Positions 34,637 through 43,036 of a stretch of 64,000 nucleotides of DNA are shown here, piece after piece. Positions within the stretch are counted from its first letter, which is position 1. Each line of letters opens with the position of its first letter. Origin of the DNA: DASUNQ01 sp044866775 (GTDB lineage Bacteria; Acidobacteriota; Thermoanaerobaculia; Multivoradales; UBA5704); NCBI GenBank assembly GCA_044866775.1, contig JBIOUG010000083.1, forward strand, positions 21,378 through 85,377. Reading direction: 5' to 3'. The notes under the pieces are model-generated. The model searched no databases. It saw nothing but the letters and a program-made list of their open reading frames with translations, and was not told the origin of the DNA. Position numbers and translations under genes: made by a program.

Positions 34637-37431
34637 GACGTGCTCCTGCGCATCCCGAGGCCGACGACGGCGAGCGCCAGGAGGGCTCCGGACTCGAGCA
34701 CGTCGGAGAGGGAGTTGAGGGCGAGGAGGCTCATGTTCTTGCCGGTGAAGAGCACCAGGTTCAAGTTGGCGAGGAGCATGTAGAGGCCGGGGAGGAGGAA
34801 GGCGAGGAGCGCCACGAGCGCGACGTGCAGCCCTTGCTGCGCCAGCCGGTCGGCCTCGTCGTGGGCGCGCGCGGTGAGCGGCACGGCGAGGAGCGGCAGC
34901 AGGTAGAGGAGGGCAAGACCGAACAGTCCGAGCTTGCCGAACTCCGGCAGCACGAAGACCATCGGCACGAGGTCCGAGAGGTAGGTGATCCCGAGGTGGC
35001 GGGGGAGCTCGGTGGCGAGGAACCCGGTGCCCAGCCAACGGCCCTTGCGGGCATAGCTCTGGAGACTGGAGTAGTGGATCGCCACCCGCTCCGCCGGCTC
35101 CAGACCCACCTCCGAGAGCACGGCCGGGTTGGCCAACATGTAGAGACGAAACATCTGCTGCGCGCGGGTCGAGGAAAGCTCCGCCGCCCGCTCGCGCACG
35201 GGCGCGCCAGGCTCCGCGCTCGCCTCGTCGCCGGCCGGTCCCCACCCCATGATGCGGACCAACCCGCCCGGGAACGCGTTGATCCCGAGCACGGCCACGA
35301 ACGGCAGGATCGCCAGGACGGCGACGGCGAGCGGCGGACCGAGGCGGCGGCCGGCACGCGGCGGCGCGATCGCGAGGAGCAGCAGCGCCATGATGGGAGC
35401 GAGCGCGTGGACGAGCAGCAACCCGGTGTCGCCGACGATGACCGCCACCGCCAGGAAAGCCAGGGCGAGGAAGGCGTAGACGGCGAGGAGGCCGCCGGCC
35501 CAGGCGGGGAGCCGCCACCGGCCCGCGGCTGGTGCGGCTGCCGGCGCGGCGGTGGGGCGCCCCTCCTCGCGCCGCCACAGCCGCTCGAGCGTGAGCCCCG
35601 CGGCGACCGCGCAGAGCGGGAGCTGGATGACGGTCCAGAGGAGGCGGAAGCCGGAGAAGGGGAGGCGCACGGTCTCGGGCATGCCGAGGATGCGCCCCAG
35701 GAAGCGGACGGCGAGCACGGCCACGCCGGCGAGCACGAGCCATCCGATCCGCCAGGGGATCCCCTGCCGCTGCAGCCGGCCGAGCGCGGCAGCGATGCGC
35801 GCCTGCCGCGTCGCCAGGTGCGCGAGGGCGAGGAGCGCGCCCAGACCGAGCGGGAGCAGGAGCGCCAGGACGCGGCGGGCCGGGGTCCCGCCGGCGGTGA
35901 CGATCGAGCCGCCGAAGGCGGCGAGGACGAGCCCGACGAGCGGCCAGACGAGGGTGGCGAGGCGCTCGCGCATGGGTCCTTGCCGGCCATCGCTGGACGC
36001 CGGCTGGCGCAGCACCCAGGCGAGCCCCCAGGCGAAGACCAGGAACGCGGGCACCAGCCAGAGCGCCAGCCGCGCCTCCTCGAAGGCCTCGAGCGAGAAG
36101 TCCGGAGGGTGGTTCGCGGCCTTGTGGCTGAAGAGCAGGCGCTGCGCGAGGAGCAGCCCCACCGGCGCCACGATCGCGGCCAGCCCGGCGTGCGCGGCCA
36201 TGCCGCGCGCCAGGAAGACGGCGACGAAGAGCGAGAGGAGCGCCAGGTCGAGGAGGAGCTGGCGCGGGAAGTCCCGCCGGTCGAGCCGCACGAGCATCCG
36301 ATCCTTGCCGGTACCGAACGCATACAGGTCGCCGAACTCGACCTGCTGCGTGTCGCCGAGGAAGGTGACCTCCGCGCCGTCCGCTCCCCGATCGTACCGA
36401 TAGGAGGCGGAGAGGCCGCGGAACCGCGACGAGGGCTCGGGCAGCTCGATCATCTCCTCGCGCGCGAAGGCGGAGGGGACGCCCAGTGCCAGGGCCAACT
36501 TCGGGCTGCGCGGCGCGACGGCCCGGCCCCAGCGGCTGGGCTCGCCGAAACGGACCTGGATCTCTTCCTCCCCGATCACGATCCGGTCGCGCCGCTGGCT
36601 GCGCAGCGATCCGTCGTCGCGTACGACTTCGAGGCTCAGCTCGAACGTCGCCGGCACGGGACACGCCGCGGCGAAGGCGCCGGCGACGTGGCCGCCGCGT
36701 TCGATCCGCACCTCGGCGCTGCGGATCAGGAGGTGCCAGGGCCCGAAGCGCTCGCGGCGGTGGAGAAAGGAGTAGACGCCGGCGAGCCCCTCGTGGAGCT
36801 CGCCGAGCTGGAACACCCGGCCGCCGCCGGAGAGGGCCTGGCTCAGAGCCGACGGGAGGCCGGCAGCGCCTCGATCCCAGGAGAGGTTGCCGCCCTGGTA
36901 GGTGATGCGGGCCGTCCGGCTCCCGCGCGCGGCGACGGCGATGACGTCGCCGTCCGCGAGCGGGTAGTCGTTGCAGTAGCGGTCGTCCACGCGCACGGCG
37001 GGCGAGGGAGAGGTGAGCCGGAGGATGCCCGCCGGCGGCGGAGGCGCCGCCGCGTCCTGCGTGACCCCACGCTGCGGCGCGGCGCCGGCGGGAGCGACGG
37101 GCGCCGCCTCGAGGACGACCGAGCGGCGCCCCAGCAGCGGCGCCTGCAGGTCCTCGACCTCCAGGCTCTCGGCCGGCGAGGAGCCGATGGTCACCGGCCG
37201 GTCAGTCCCGAAGGCGAGGCGCTTGCCGACGTAGTCGAAGCGCAGGACGCGGGTGCGGTCCCGCGCCAGGCCGAGCACGACGCCGCCGAAGCCGAGCGGC
37301 AAGAGCGCCAAGAGAAGCGCCAGCGCACCCCGAAATTGTCGCTGGCGCTCGTCCGGCAGCGACGAGTCGGGGAGCCAGGCGAGGACGGGGACTGCCGCGG
37401 CGGCGACCAGCGCGGCCCAGAGGATCGGCAT
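34633..37431 (-). CDS. FHA-like domain fused to FtsW/RodA-type glycosyltransferase
   Basis: The 932-residue product is more than twice the size of a normal FtsW/RodA. Residues 1-55 hold two membrane segments. About residues 60-170 resemble a divergent FHA domain (RPVTIGSSPAESLEVEDLQ, and later DDRYCNDYPLADGDVIAV). A further soluble part follows, then about ten membrane helices from residue 400 onward with SEDS-family features (GDTGLLLVHALAPIMALLLL, then ELPRHLGITYLSDLVPMVFV and LLANLNLVLFTGKNMSLL). It should polymerise glycan with the downstream transpeptidase. The ATG at 37431 shares a base with the preceding stop. FHA domains bind phosphothreonine, which fits the kinase-like gene in the same operon. 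Confidence 0.8.
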   Translation of the reverse strand: MPILWAALVAAAAVPVLAWLPDSSLPDERQRQFRGALALLLALLPLGFGGVVLGLARDRTRVLRFDYVGKRLAFGTDRPVTIGSSPAESLEVEDLQAPLLGRRSVVLEAAPVAPAGAAPQRGVTQDAAAPPPPAGILRLTSPSPAVRVDDRYCNDYPLADGDVIAVAARGSRTARITYQGGNLSWDRGAAGLPSALSQALSGGGRVFQLGELHEGLAGVYSFLHRRERFGPWHLLIRSAEVRIERGGHVAGAFAAACPVPATFELSLEVVRDDGSLRSQRRDRIVIGEEEIQVRFGEPSRWGRAVAPRSPKLALALGVPSAFAREEMIELPEPSSRFRGLSASYRYDRGADGAEVTFLGDTQQVEFGDLYAFGTGKDRMLVRLDRRDFPRQLLLDLALLSLFVAVFLARGMAAHAGLAAIVAPVGLLLAQRLLFSHKAANHPPDFSLEAFEEARLALWLVPAFLVFAWGLAWVLRQPASSDGRQGPMRERLATLVWPLVGLVLAAFGGSIVTAGGTPARRVLALLLPLGLGALLALAHLATRQARIAAALGRLQRQGIPWRIGWLVLAGVAVLAVRFLGRILGMPETVRLPFSGFRLLWTVIQLPLCAVAAGLTLERLWRREEGRPTAAPAAAPAAGRWRLPAWAGGLLAVYAFLALAFLAVAVIVGDTGLLLVHALAPIMALLLLAIAPPRAGRRLGPPLAVAVLAILPFVAVLGINAFPGGLVRIMGWGPAGDEASAEPGAPVRERAAELSSTRAQQMFRLYMLANPAVLSEVGLEPAERVAIHYSSLQSYARKGRWLGTGFLATELPRHLGITYLSDLVPMVFVLPEFGKLGLFGLALLYLLPLLAVPLTARAHDEADRLAQQGLHVALVALLAFLLPGLYMLLANLNLVLFTGKNMSLLALNSLSDVLESGALLALAVVGLGMRRSTS

Positions 37432-37835
37432 CAGGGTGTGGTGAGGCGAGCGGTGGAGATGGGCTCGCGATAGAGCGGCAGCGTCAGGCGGCCTTGCCCG
37501 GGGGCGCGGGTCTCCGCGCCGCAGCCCGCAGTCAGCTTGTTTGCCTCGCAGACCAGCGGCAGCTCGAGCCGGAACTTGCGCGTCACGTTCGCGACGGTCA
37601 CGGGCGCCGGAAGAGCGGCCGGCGCCAGCCACTCGGTCGTGTTCCGCCCGTCGCGCAGCGCCTCGCACTCCTCGCTCTCGAGCTCGAACGTGTGGACCGT
37701 CGACCAGTCCTGGCCCTGCTGCGTCGGGAACGAGCGCCAGGCGGCGAGCAATCCGATCACGAGCGCAGCGACTCCCGCCCACCGCAGCCACGACAGCGGC
37801 GAAGAGGTCCGACTCCGAGCTGGGGGCACCCCCAC
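37431..37835 (-). CDS. Small single-TM protein between kinase and FtsW-like genes
   Basis: The 134-residue product has one N-terminal membrane helix (WLRWAGVAALVIGLLAAW) and an exported domain of about 100 residues with three Cys (ESEECEAL, PLVCEANKL, TAGCGAE) that could form disulfides. It overlaps the FtsW-like start by one base and lies 15 bases after the kinase-like gene, so it belongs to the cell-wall operon. I do not recognise a family. A divisome or elongasome accessory role is inferred from position only. Confidence 0.6.
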   Translation of the reverse strand: MGVPPARSRTSSPLSWLRWAGVAALVIGLLAAWRSFPTQQGQDWSTVHTFELESEECEALRDGRNTTEWLAPAALPAPVTVANVTRKFRLELPLVCEANKLTAGCGAETRAPGQGRLTLPLYREPISTARLTTP

Positions 37836-37850
37836 AGTATATTTGAGCCT

Positions 37851-38819
37851 CTACGACAGCAGCAGCCCCGCCGCCGCCAACAGCGCGAGGAGCAGCGCGA
37901 TCCCGATGACCAGCAGCAGCGGCTTCTTCCCGCCGCCCGCCGCGGCGTCGTCCGACCGTCCGAGGAGGCGCGAGGTCTGCCGCGTGATCCCGCGCAGCTC
38001 GGCGAGGAGGCGGAGGCGCAGCGTCTCCTCGAGGCGCTCGAGCTCGGCCAGCAGCTCGGCGGCGCTGCGGTAGCGGTCCTCGGGACGGCGCGCCAGGCAC
38101 TTGAGCACGACGACGTCGACGTCCGACGGCAGCTCGCCGTTCAACTGGCTCGGCAGGCTGAACTTCGCCGTCGGCGCGCGGCCGGTCAGCATCTCGTGGA
38201 ACATCGCGCCGGCGGCGTAGAGGTCGGCGCGCTGGTCGGCCTGGACCGCGGGATCCGTCTGCTCGGGCGCCAGGTAGTGGAAGCCGCCGAGAGTGATCTC
38301 GGTAGTGTTGATCGTCGTCGTGAGGGTGGAGGCGGTCTGCAGCCGCCCGAGGCCGAAATCGGTCAGCTTGACGCTCGAGAGGTCCGGCGCCACCAGCACC
38401 GTCCAGGGATTGAGGTCGCCGTGCAGCAGGCTGCGGCCGTGCGCGTGCTGGAGGCCCTGGCAGATCGCCTTCAGCACCTCCATCGCCTCCTGCAGCGACA
38501 GCCGCCGCTGGCGGAGGACGTCGTGCAGCGGCATGCCGCTGGTGCGCTCGAAGGCGGCCCAGACCTGGCTCTCCTCCTGGCCGCTGGCGAGCACCTGCAC
38601 CAGGTTCTTGTGATGGCCGAGCTGCGCCGCCGCGTCGGCCGCGGCGCGGAAGCGGCGCACCGACTCCGGGTTCTCGGCGAGGCGGGGCTGCAGGAGCTTC
38701 AAGATGACGGGGCGGCCGCTCGCCGAGTCGATCGCCTCGAAGCTCAGCAGCGAGCCGCGGCGGCCGAGCGGGGCGAGCACCTGGTAGGGACCGATGCGGT
38801 CCGGCGTCTCAGTGGGCAT
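37851..38819 (-). CDS. Ser/Thr protein kinase-like protein, possibly weak or inactive
   Basis: The 322-residue Hanks-type kinase fold keeps Lys41 (VILKLL), catalytic Asp135 and DFG 154-156, with a C-terminal membrane helix (KKPLLLVIGIALLLALLAAA). Two features depart from the active consensus: the glycine-rich loop is GRRGSLLS, and the catalytic loop reads HGDLNPWTV in place of HRDLKPEN, losing the Mg-binding Asn (Thr140). There is no PASTA or other external domain after the helix. The ATG 38819 overlaps the FHA-MscS gene by 11 bases. It may phosphorylate the FHA-bearing neighbours or act as a pseudokinase scaffold. Confidence 0.82.
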   Translation of the reverse strand: MPTETPDRIGPYQVLAPLGRRGSLLSFEAIDSASGRPVILKLLQPRLAENPESVRRFRAAADAAAQLGHHKNLVQVLASGQEESQVWAAFERTSGMPLHDVLRQRRLSLQEAMEVLKAICQGLQHAHGRSLLHGDLNPWTVLVAPDLSSVKLTDFGLGRLQTASTLTTTINTTEITLGGFHYLAPEQTDPAVQADQRADLYAAGAMFHEMLTGRAPTAKFSLPSQLNGELPSDVDVVVLKCLARRPEDRYRSAAELLAELERLEETLRLRLLAELRGITRQTSRLLGRSDDAAAGGGKKPLLLVIGIALLLALLAAAGLLLS

Positions 38820-40092
38820 CGCTCTCGAACACGATGGTTGTCTCTCCGATGGCGATCCGGTCGAGCGGCGCGAGCAGGACGCTTTGCGCGGGCGCGCCGT
38901 TGACCCGCGTGCCGAAGCTGCTGCCGAGGTCCGAGAGGCGGTAGCCCTCGGGGGTCCACTCGATGCGCAGGTGCTCCTTGCTGGCATTGGGGTCGGTGAG
39001 CGGCAGCGAGCAGGCGCGCGAGCGGCCGAGGGTGGCCGGCGTGCCATCCAGCTCGAGCGTGCGGCCGCGGTCCGGCCCCTCGGCGACGAAGAGGCGCGCC
39101 GGCGGCGGTCCCAGGTTCTCGCCCGCCGCCCGCGCCCGCGCCCGCGGCGGGAGCTCCAGCGTGCGGATGGGGAAGGGGATGACGATGCCCTCACGCTTGA
39201 ACTCCTCCCAGATGCGCACCCGCAGGTCGCTCGCGATGCGCGGCGCCTGCGCGATGTCCTCGATCCACACCCGCAGCTCGTAGGTCGCGGCGCTGTCGTC
39301 GAAGCGGATGAGGTAGACCTCGGGACTCGGCTTCTCGAGCGCCCCGGGGACGCCCCCGACGCACTCGAGCAGCGCCCGCCGCACGCGGTAGGGCGGCGTC
39401 TTGTAGTGCACGCCGACGTAGATGCGCTCGAGGTGCATGGGGTGAGGGTAGAAGTAGTTGAGGACCCGCTCCTCGGAGATCTTGCTGTTGGGGATGACCA
39501 CGTTGTCGTTGTCGCGCGTCCGCAGGTGCGTCGTGCGCCAGGTGATCGCCACCACGCGTCCCTCGACGTCGCCCACCTTGATCCAGTCGTTGATGCGGAA
39601 CGGGCGCTCGAGGCTGATCACCAGGCCGGCGAAGAAGTTGCCGAGGATGGGCTGCAGCGCGAGGCCGAGGACGAGCGAGGTGACGGCGGTCGAGGCGAGG
39701 AGCGGCGCGAGATCGAGGTCGGGGAAGGAGAGGGTGAGGGTCACCAACCCGGTGACGACGTAGACCAGCCCCATCGCCACCGCCGGCAGCAGCGGCGGCA
39801 GGCGCAGGCCGCGGCGGCCGTGCAGGTGGACGTCGAAGAGCAGCAGCCCGAGGACGCGCAGCACGGTGACGCAGACCAGGAAGACCAGCCCCCAGGCGAG
39901 GACCCGCTCGCCGCTCTCCGTCTTGCCGGCCGGGAAGAGCGTGAAGGCGCGCACCCCGGCCACCGCCGCCCCGACGTAGAGCGGGAAGGCGAGCTGGCGG
40001 ACGAGGAACGACCAGCGCTGGAGCTGCAGCAGCAGCCAGACGAGGACGGCCGCGACCGCGAGGCCGGTGAGCGTGGCGACGGCTAGGTTCAT
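38809..40092 (-). CDS. Mechanosensitive channel (MscS-like) with C-terminal FHA domain
   Basis: The 427-residue product has four or five membrane helices. The MscS pore/beta core is at about 130-310 (VLGLALQPILGNFFAGLVIS, ERPFRINDWIKVGDVEGRVV, TRDNDNVVIPNSKISEE), and a C-terminal FHA domain covers about 325-427 (ATLGRSRACSLPLTDPNASK, EHLRIEW, DLGSSFGTRVNG). The GR, S/K-EH and N residues of a working FHA phosphothreonine site are present. The start is ATG 40092; an upstream in-frame ATG at 40179 would add an unlikely basic leader. It heads the operon of kinase, FtsW-like and PBP genes, suggesting envelope tension and phosphorylation are sensed together. Confidence 0.88.
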   Translation of the reverse strand: MNLAVATLTGLAVAAVLVWLLLQLQRWSFLVRQLAFPLYVGAAVAGVRAFTLFPAGKTESGERVLAWGLVFLVCVTVLRVLGLLLFDVHLHGRRGLRLPPLLPAVAMGLVYVVTGLVTLTLSFPDLDLAPLLASTAVTSLVLGLALQPILGNFFAGLVISLERPFRINDWIKVGDVEGRVVAITWRTTHLRTRDNDNVVIPNSKISEERVLNYFYPHPMHLERIYVGVHYKTPPYRVRRALLECVGGVPGALEKPSPEVYLIRFDDSAATYELRVWIEDIAQAPRIASDLRVRIWEEFKREGIVIPFPIRTLELPPRARARAAGENLGPPPARLFVAEGPDRGRTLELDGTPATLGRSRACSLPLTDPNASKEHLRIEWTPEGYRLSDLGSSFGTRVNGAPAQSVLLAPLDRIAIGETTIVFESDAH

Positions 40093-40168
40093 CCCGGGAG
40101 CGGTGAAGCTGCCGGCGATTTTAGCTTGGATGGATCGGGAGTGCAGAGGCGCGGGTCGGAGGAGGCAA

Positions 40169-40196
40169 GGTGGGGCCACGCCGCGGTGGCCCCACC
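40169..40196 (-). terminator. Hairpin after the Cys-rich protein gene
   Basis: A perfect 10-base stem (GGTGGGGCCA/TGGCCCCACC) with an 8-base loop lies 8 bases past the stop of the minus-strand gene at 40204. There is no long U tract, so termination is likely but not certain. Confidence 0.6.
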
Positions 40197-40203
40197 CCGC
40201 GGC

Positions 40204-40560
40204 TCAGCAGCAGGTGATGCCGGGGCCGCAGTTGCCGCCCGGGCCGCAGTCGGCGTCGGTCTCGCACGGATAGCCGCAACTGCAGACGCAGGTCCGCAGC
40301 TTGAACGGCGGCGGCGGCTTCAGAAAGATCGGCTCGGGAACCTGCGGCGGCACGGCCGGCGTGACCGCCGCGTTCGCCTCGTCGCCCAGTGGTGCGAGCG
40401 CGAACGCCAGACCGCAACCGGTGTCGTCGGGCGCCGGCGCCTGGGCGACGGCGGGAAGGGGTGCCGGCTGAGCAGCCGGCACGCCGGCGTGCGCCGGCAG
40501 AGCGCCGGGGGCCAGCAACGCCAGCGTCGGCAGAATCCAGCGCAGTGCTCTCTTGGTCAT
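40204..40560 (-). CDS. Secreted Cys-rich protein, copy 2
   Basis: The 118-residue product has a signal peptide (KRALRWILPTLALLAPGALP, then AHA), a Pro/Ala-rich middle, and a C-terminal cysteine cluster: CVCSCGYPCETDADCGPGG and then NCGPGITCC, ending at the last Cys. The cluster holds eight Cys in 28 residues. A paralog at 40607-40966 keeps the same spacing. The ATG at 40560 has an AGAAGGAG ribosome site. The function is unknown: it may be a disulfide-rich surface protein, and a modified-peptide precursor is less likely given the signal peptide and absence of modification enzymes nearby. Confidence 0.7.
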   Translation of the reverse strand: MTKRALRWILPTLALLAPGALPAHAGVPAAQPAPLPAVAQAPAPDDTGCGLAFALAPLGDEANAAVTPAVPPQVPEPIFLKPPPPFKLRTCVCSCGYPCETDADCGPGGNCGPGITCC

Positions 40561-40606
40561 GGTTGCTCCTTCTCAGGTAGTTCGAGGTGCCCGGATCGTC
40601 TTGGCC

Positions 40607-40966
40607 TCAACAGCAGGTGATGCCGCCCCGGCAGAGCCCTCCCGGGCCGCAGTCCGCGTCCGTCTTGCAGGGGAAGCCGCAGCTACAGCGGCAGGTGCGG
40701 CCGCCGAGGAAGATCGGCTCGGCCGGCTCGCTGCTCGCGGGCGGGGTCGCGGGGCACGCCGCGGCGGTGGGCGTCGCGGCCACGGTGGGGTCCTCGAGCG
40801 CCAGCTCGAGGGCCAGACCGCAGCCCGTCCCGAGCGGTGACGGCGCCTGCTGCACGGCCGGCACGGGGAGCTGGCTGGCCGCCTCCTCGGCGAAGGCGGG
40901 CAAGGCGGCGAGGGCCGCGAGCAGGACGAGGGCGGGAACCGCCCAGGCGATCGGTCTTTTCGACAT
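40607..40966 (-). CDS. Secreted Cys-rich protein, copy 1
   Basis: The 119-residue paralog of the next gene has a signal peptide (KRPIAWAVPALVLLAALAAL, PAFAEE), a variable linker with LGTGCGLALELALED (matching DTGCGLAFALAPLGD in the other copy), and the C-terminal CRCSCGFPCKTDADCGPGG plus LCRGGITCC. The ATG at 40966 is chosen over an upstream in-frame GTG because it has a GAGAGGAG ribosome site and directly starts the signal peptide. Conservation of the middle GCGLA motif and Cys tail in both copies shows these are the functional parts. Confidence 0.7.
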   Translation of the reverse strand: MSKRPIAWAVPALVLLAALAALPAFAEEAASQLPVPAVQQAPSPLGTGCGLALELALEDPTVAATPTAAACPATPPASSEPAEPIFLGGRTCRCSCGFPCKTDADCGPGGLCRGGITCC

Positions 40967-41221
40967 GGCTTCTCCTCTCTGTCGGTGACGGGTGGGAGCC
41001 CGCACCCGCACGATGCGAGTCCCTTCACTTGACTAGGTGCGTGCCGCCCTCCGGCCGTGGACCGCGCGTCGAGCCGAGGGCGCCGGTGGCGGACGCTGCG
41101 GAAGCGCGGCGCGTGAAGCCGGGCTGCTAGGATGCTGCACCACACAAGGACCAGCCATCACGTTTACCCCAGCCGCCCGTCTTTTCTCCCACCCGGCTCC
41201 TTTTCTTTTCCTGCGCACGCC

Positions 41222-42172
41222 ATGACCGACCCCGTGGAACCCCTGCCGTCGGTCACCATCTACACCGACGGCGGCGCCGACCCGAACCCCGGGCCCGGCG
41301 GCTGGGGGGCGGTGCTCATCCATCCCGCGAGCGGCCAGATCACCGAGCTCTCCGGGGGCGAGCCGCACACCACCAACAACCGCATGGAGCTGACGGCGGC
41401 GATCCGGGCGCTCGAGGCGCTGAAGCAGCGCTGCCGCGTCCACATGGTCACCGACTCGCAGTACCTCCGCCTGGGCGTGACCCGCTGGCTCGCAGACTGG
41501 GTGGCGCGCGGCTGGCGGCGGCGGGTGGGGGAGGTGCAGAACCTCGACCTCTGGCAGCGCCTCGACGAGCTGGCGCGCGGGCAAGACCTCTCCTGGGCCT
41601 GGGTCAAAGGGCATTCGGGCGATCCGCACAACGAGCGCGCCGACCGGCTGGCGACGGCCGCCATTCGCGCGCAGCGGGAGGCCCTCGGCCTCGCCGGCGC
41701 CGCGACCGCGCCCGAGCCGCGCACCGAGGTCCTCCTCAAGGTGTCGGGGGGTGGCGGGCGCGGCGTCTGGGCGGCCCTGGTGCGGCGGCCTGCTCGCGCG
41801 GGAGAGGAGGCCGGCTCCGAGCCGGCGCCCGAGGACGAGGTGCTGCGCGGGACGGCCCCGGCCCTCTCCGCCAACCAGCTCGACCTCCTCGCCGCCACTG
41901 CGGTGTTGGAGCGATTGCCGCCCGGCGAGCCGGTCGCGGTCTACACCGGCTCCGACTACCTGCGCCACGGCGCCTCGCGCTGGCTCCCAGGCTGGCGGCG
42001 GCGAGGCTGGAAGACGCAGGAGGGGAAGCGGGTGGCGAACCGCGAGCTCTGGGAGCGGCTGGAGGCCGCGGCCGCCGCGCACGCCGTCGAGTGGCCGGAG
42101 CCCGGCGAGGCGGAGCTCCGCGAGCTGGCGCGCCTCGGCAAGCTCCTGCGCGGCGCCGCTCCCGCCGGCTGA
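41222..42172 (+). CDS. rnhA: Ribonuclease HI with second, degenerate RNase H domain
   Basis: Of 316 residues, positions 1-155 are a complete RNase HI: D16 (YTDGGADPNPG), E56 (NNRMEL), D78 (VTDSQY) and D141 after H131 (KGHSGDPHNERAD). It should cut the RNA strand of RNA-DNA hybrids. Residues about 170-316 look like a second RNase H fold (NQLDLLAATAVLERLPPGE, VAVYTGSDYLRHGASRWL, then WKTQEGKRVANRELWERL) in which the catalytic acids are largely lost. It may serve as a binding or dimerisation domain. The ATG at 41222 directly starts the conserved domain. Confidence 0.88.
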   Translation: MTDPVEPLPSVTIYTDGGADPNPGPGGWGAVLIHPASGQITELSGGEPHTTNNRMELTAAIRALEALKQRCRVHMVTDSQYLRLGVTRWLADWVARGWRRRVGEVQNLDLWQRLDELARGQDLSWAWVKGHSGDPHNERADRLATAAIRAQREALGLAGAATAPEPRTEVLLKVSGGGGRGVWAALVRRPARAGEEAGSEPAPEDEVLRGTAPALSANQLDLLAATAVLERLPPGEPVAVYTGSDYLRHGASRWLPGWRRRGWKTQEGKRVANRELWERLEAAAAAHAVEWPEPGEAELRELARLGKLLRGAAPAG

Positions 42173-42340
42173 GAGCCACGGGCCGGCCACCCGTACCTCA
42201 CGCCGTAGCCTGGAACGGCCCTTGCAAACCTCACCGCGCCGAGAGAGACACCCACCCCCAGCTCCCGCCCATCCAGTCGCGTAGTCGAGCTGCATCGGCG
42301 GGCGGTGGGCGCGGGCGGGCCGTGAGGAAAGGAGGACGGG

Positions 42341-42616
42341 ATGAAGTCGAAGACGCTACGAGTGCTGATGCTGTTGCTGCTGCTCTCCGCCACCTTCACC
42401 TCCACCGCCTGCCGCGTGCGGCAGACCGAGGAGGGCGAGCTGCCGGAGGTCGACGTCGACGTTGACGTCTCGGCGAAGGAGGGCGAGCTTCCCGAGTACG
42501 ACGTCGATGCCGCCGACGTCGACGTCAACAAGAAGGAGGTCACCGTGACCGTCCCGGACGTCGACATCAAGATGCCGCCCGAGGAGACCACGGAGCCGCC
42601 GCCACAGAATCGGTAG
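42341..42616 (+). CDS. Small acidic lipoprotein
   Basis: The 91-residue product has a lipoprotein-type signal peptide ending in TSTAC at about residue 24, then an acidic stretch in which EGELPE(V/Y)DVD occurs twice and DVDV-type motifs recur. The tail is Pro-rich. A strong GGAAAGGAGG ribosome site precedes the ATG. The mature protein is probably unfolded and anchored in the membrane. I know no function; the Asp repeats could bind metal, but that is a guess. Confidence 0.65.
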   Translation: MKSKTLRVLMLLLLLSATFTSTACRVRQTEEGELPEVDVDVDVSAKEGELPEYDVDAADVDVNKKEVTVTVPDVDIKMPPEETTEPPPQNR

Positions 42617-42706
42617 TCACCGGCACCAGCGCGCAACGTGGGAAGGGCGGCCAGAGCCGCCCTTCAAGTTCTGGAGCGAGGCGCAAGGGCGCGCGAGGAG
42701 GACGTC

Positions 42707-43036
42707 ATGGCCGAGGAAAAAAAGCCCGGACCCGGAGTGGAGGAGGAAGAGATAGCGGAAGGCGGGCCGGAGGAGGCGACGCACCCGGGCGATCCGGAAG
42801 CGCCGGCGCAGCACCCGCTGGCGAGCGGCGTCGGCGGCCTCGCCGGCGGCGCGGCCGGGGCGGCGGTCGGCGCCGCCATCGGCGGTCCGGCGGGCGCGGT
42901 CGCCGGAGCGATGGTGGGCGGCGCGGCCGGCGTCGCGGCCGGCAAGGGAGTCGCCGAGGAGAGGCATCCGGCCGACGACGATCCGATCCCACGGGATGAG
43001 CGACCCCCCCGAGAGCGCAGCCGCCGGGAGGAGTAG
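42707..43036 (+). CDS. Glycine-zipper protein
   Basis: The 109-residue product has charged ends and a central region of about 50 residues built of Gly/Ala repeats (GGLAGGAAGAAVGAAIGGPA, GAVAGAMVGGAAGVAAG), the pattern of glycine-zipper membrane-inserting domains. There is no signal peptide. The start MAEEKKPGPG at 42707 has a GAGGAGG ribosome site; the frame is open further upstream without one. Its 3' end overlaps the next gene by 41 bases. Confidence 0.65.
   Translation: MAEEKKPGPGVEEEEIAEGGPEEATHPGDPEAPAQHPLASGVGGLAGGAAGAAVGAAIGGPAGAVAGAMVGGAAGVAAGKGVAEERHPADDDPIPRDERPPRERSRREE

Noticed and set aside
36843..37070. Small minus-strand frame inside the FtsW-like gene
   Set aside because: It lies in another frame of a continuous gene with no independent start signal.
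40204..40966. Cys-rich proteins as ribosomally made, modified peptides (RiPPs)
   Set aside because: They have ordinary signal peptides and no maturation enzyme, transporter or leader-binding gene nearby.
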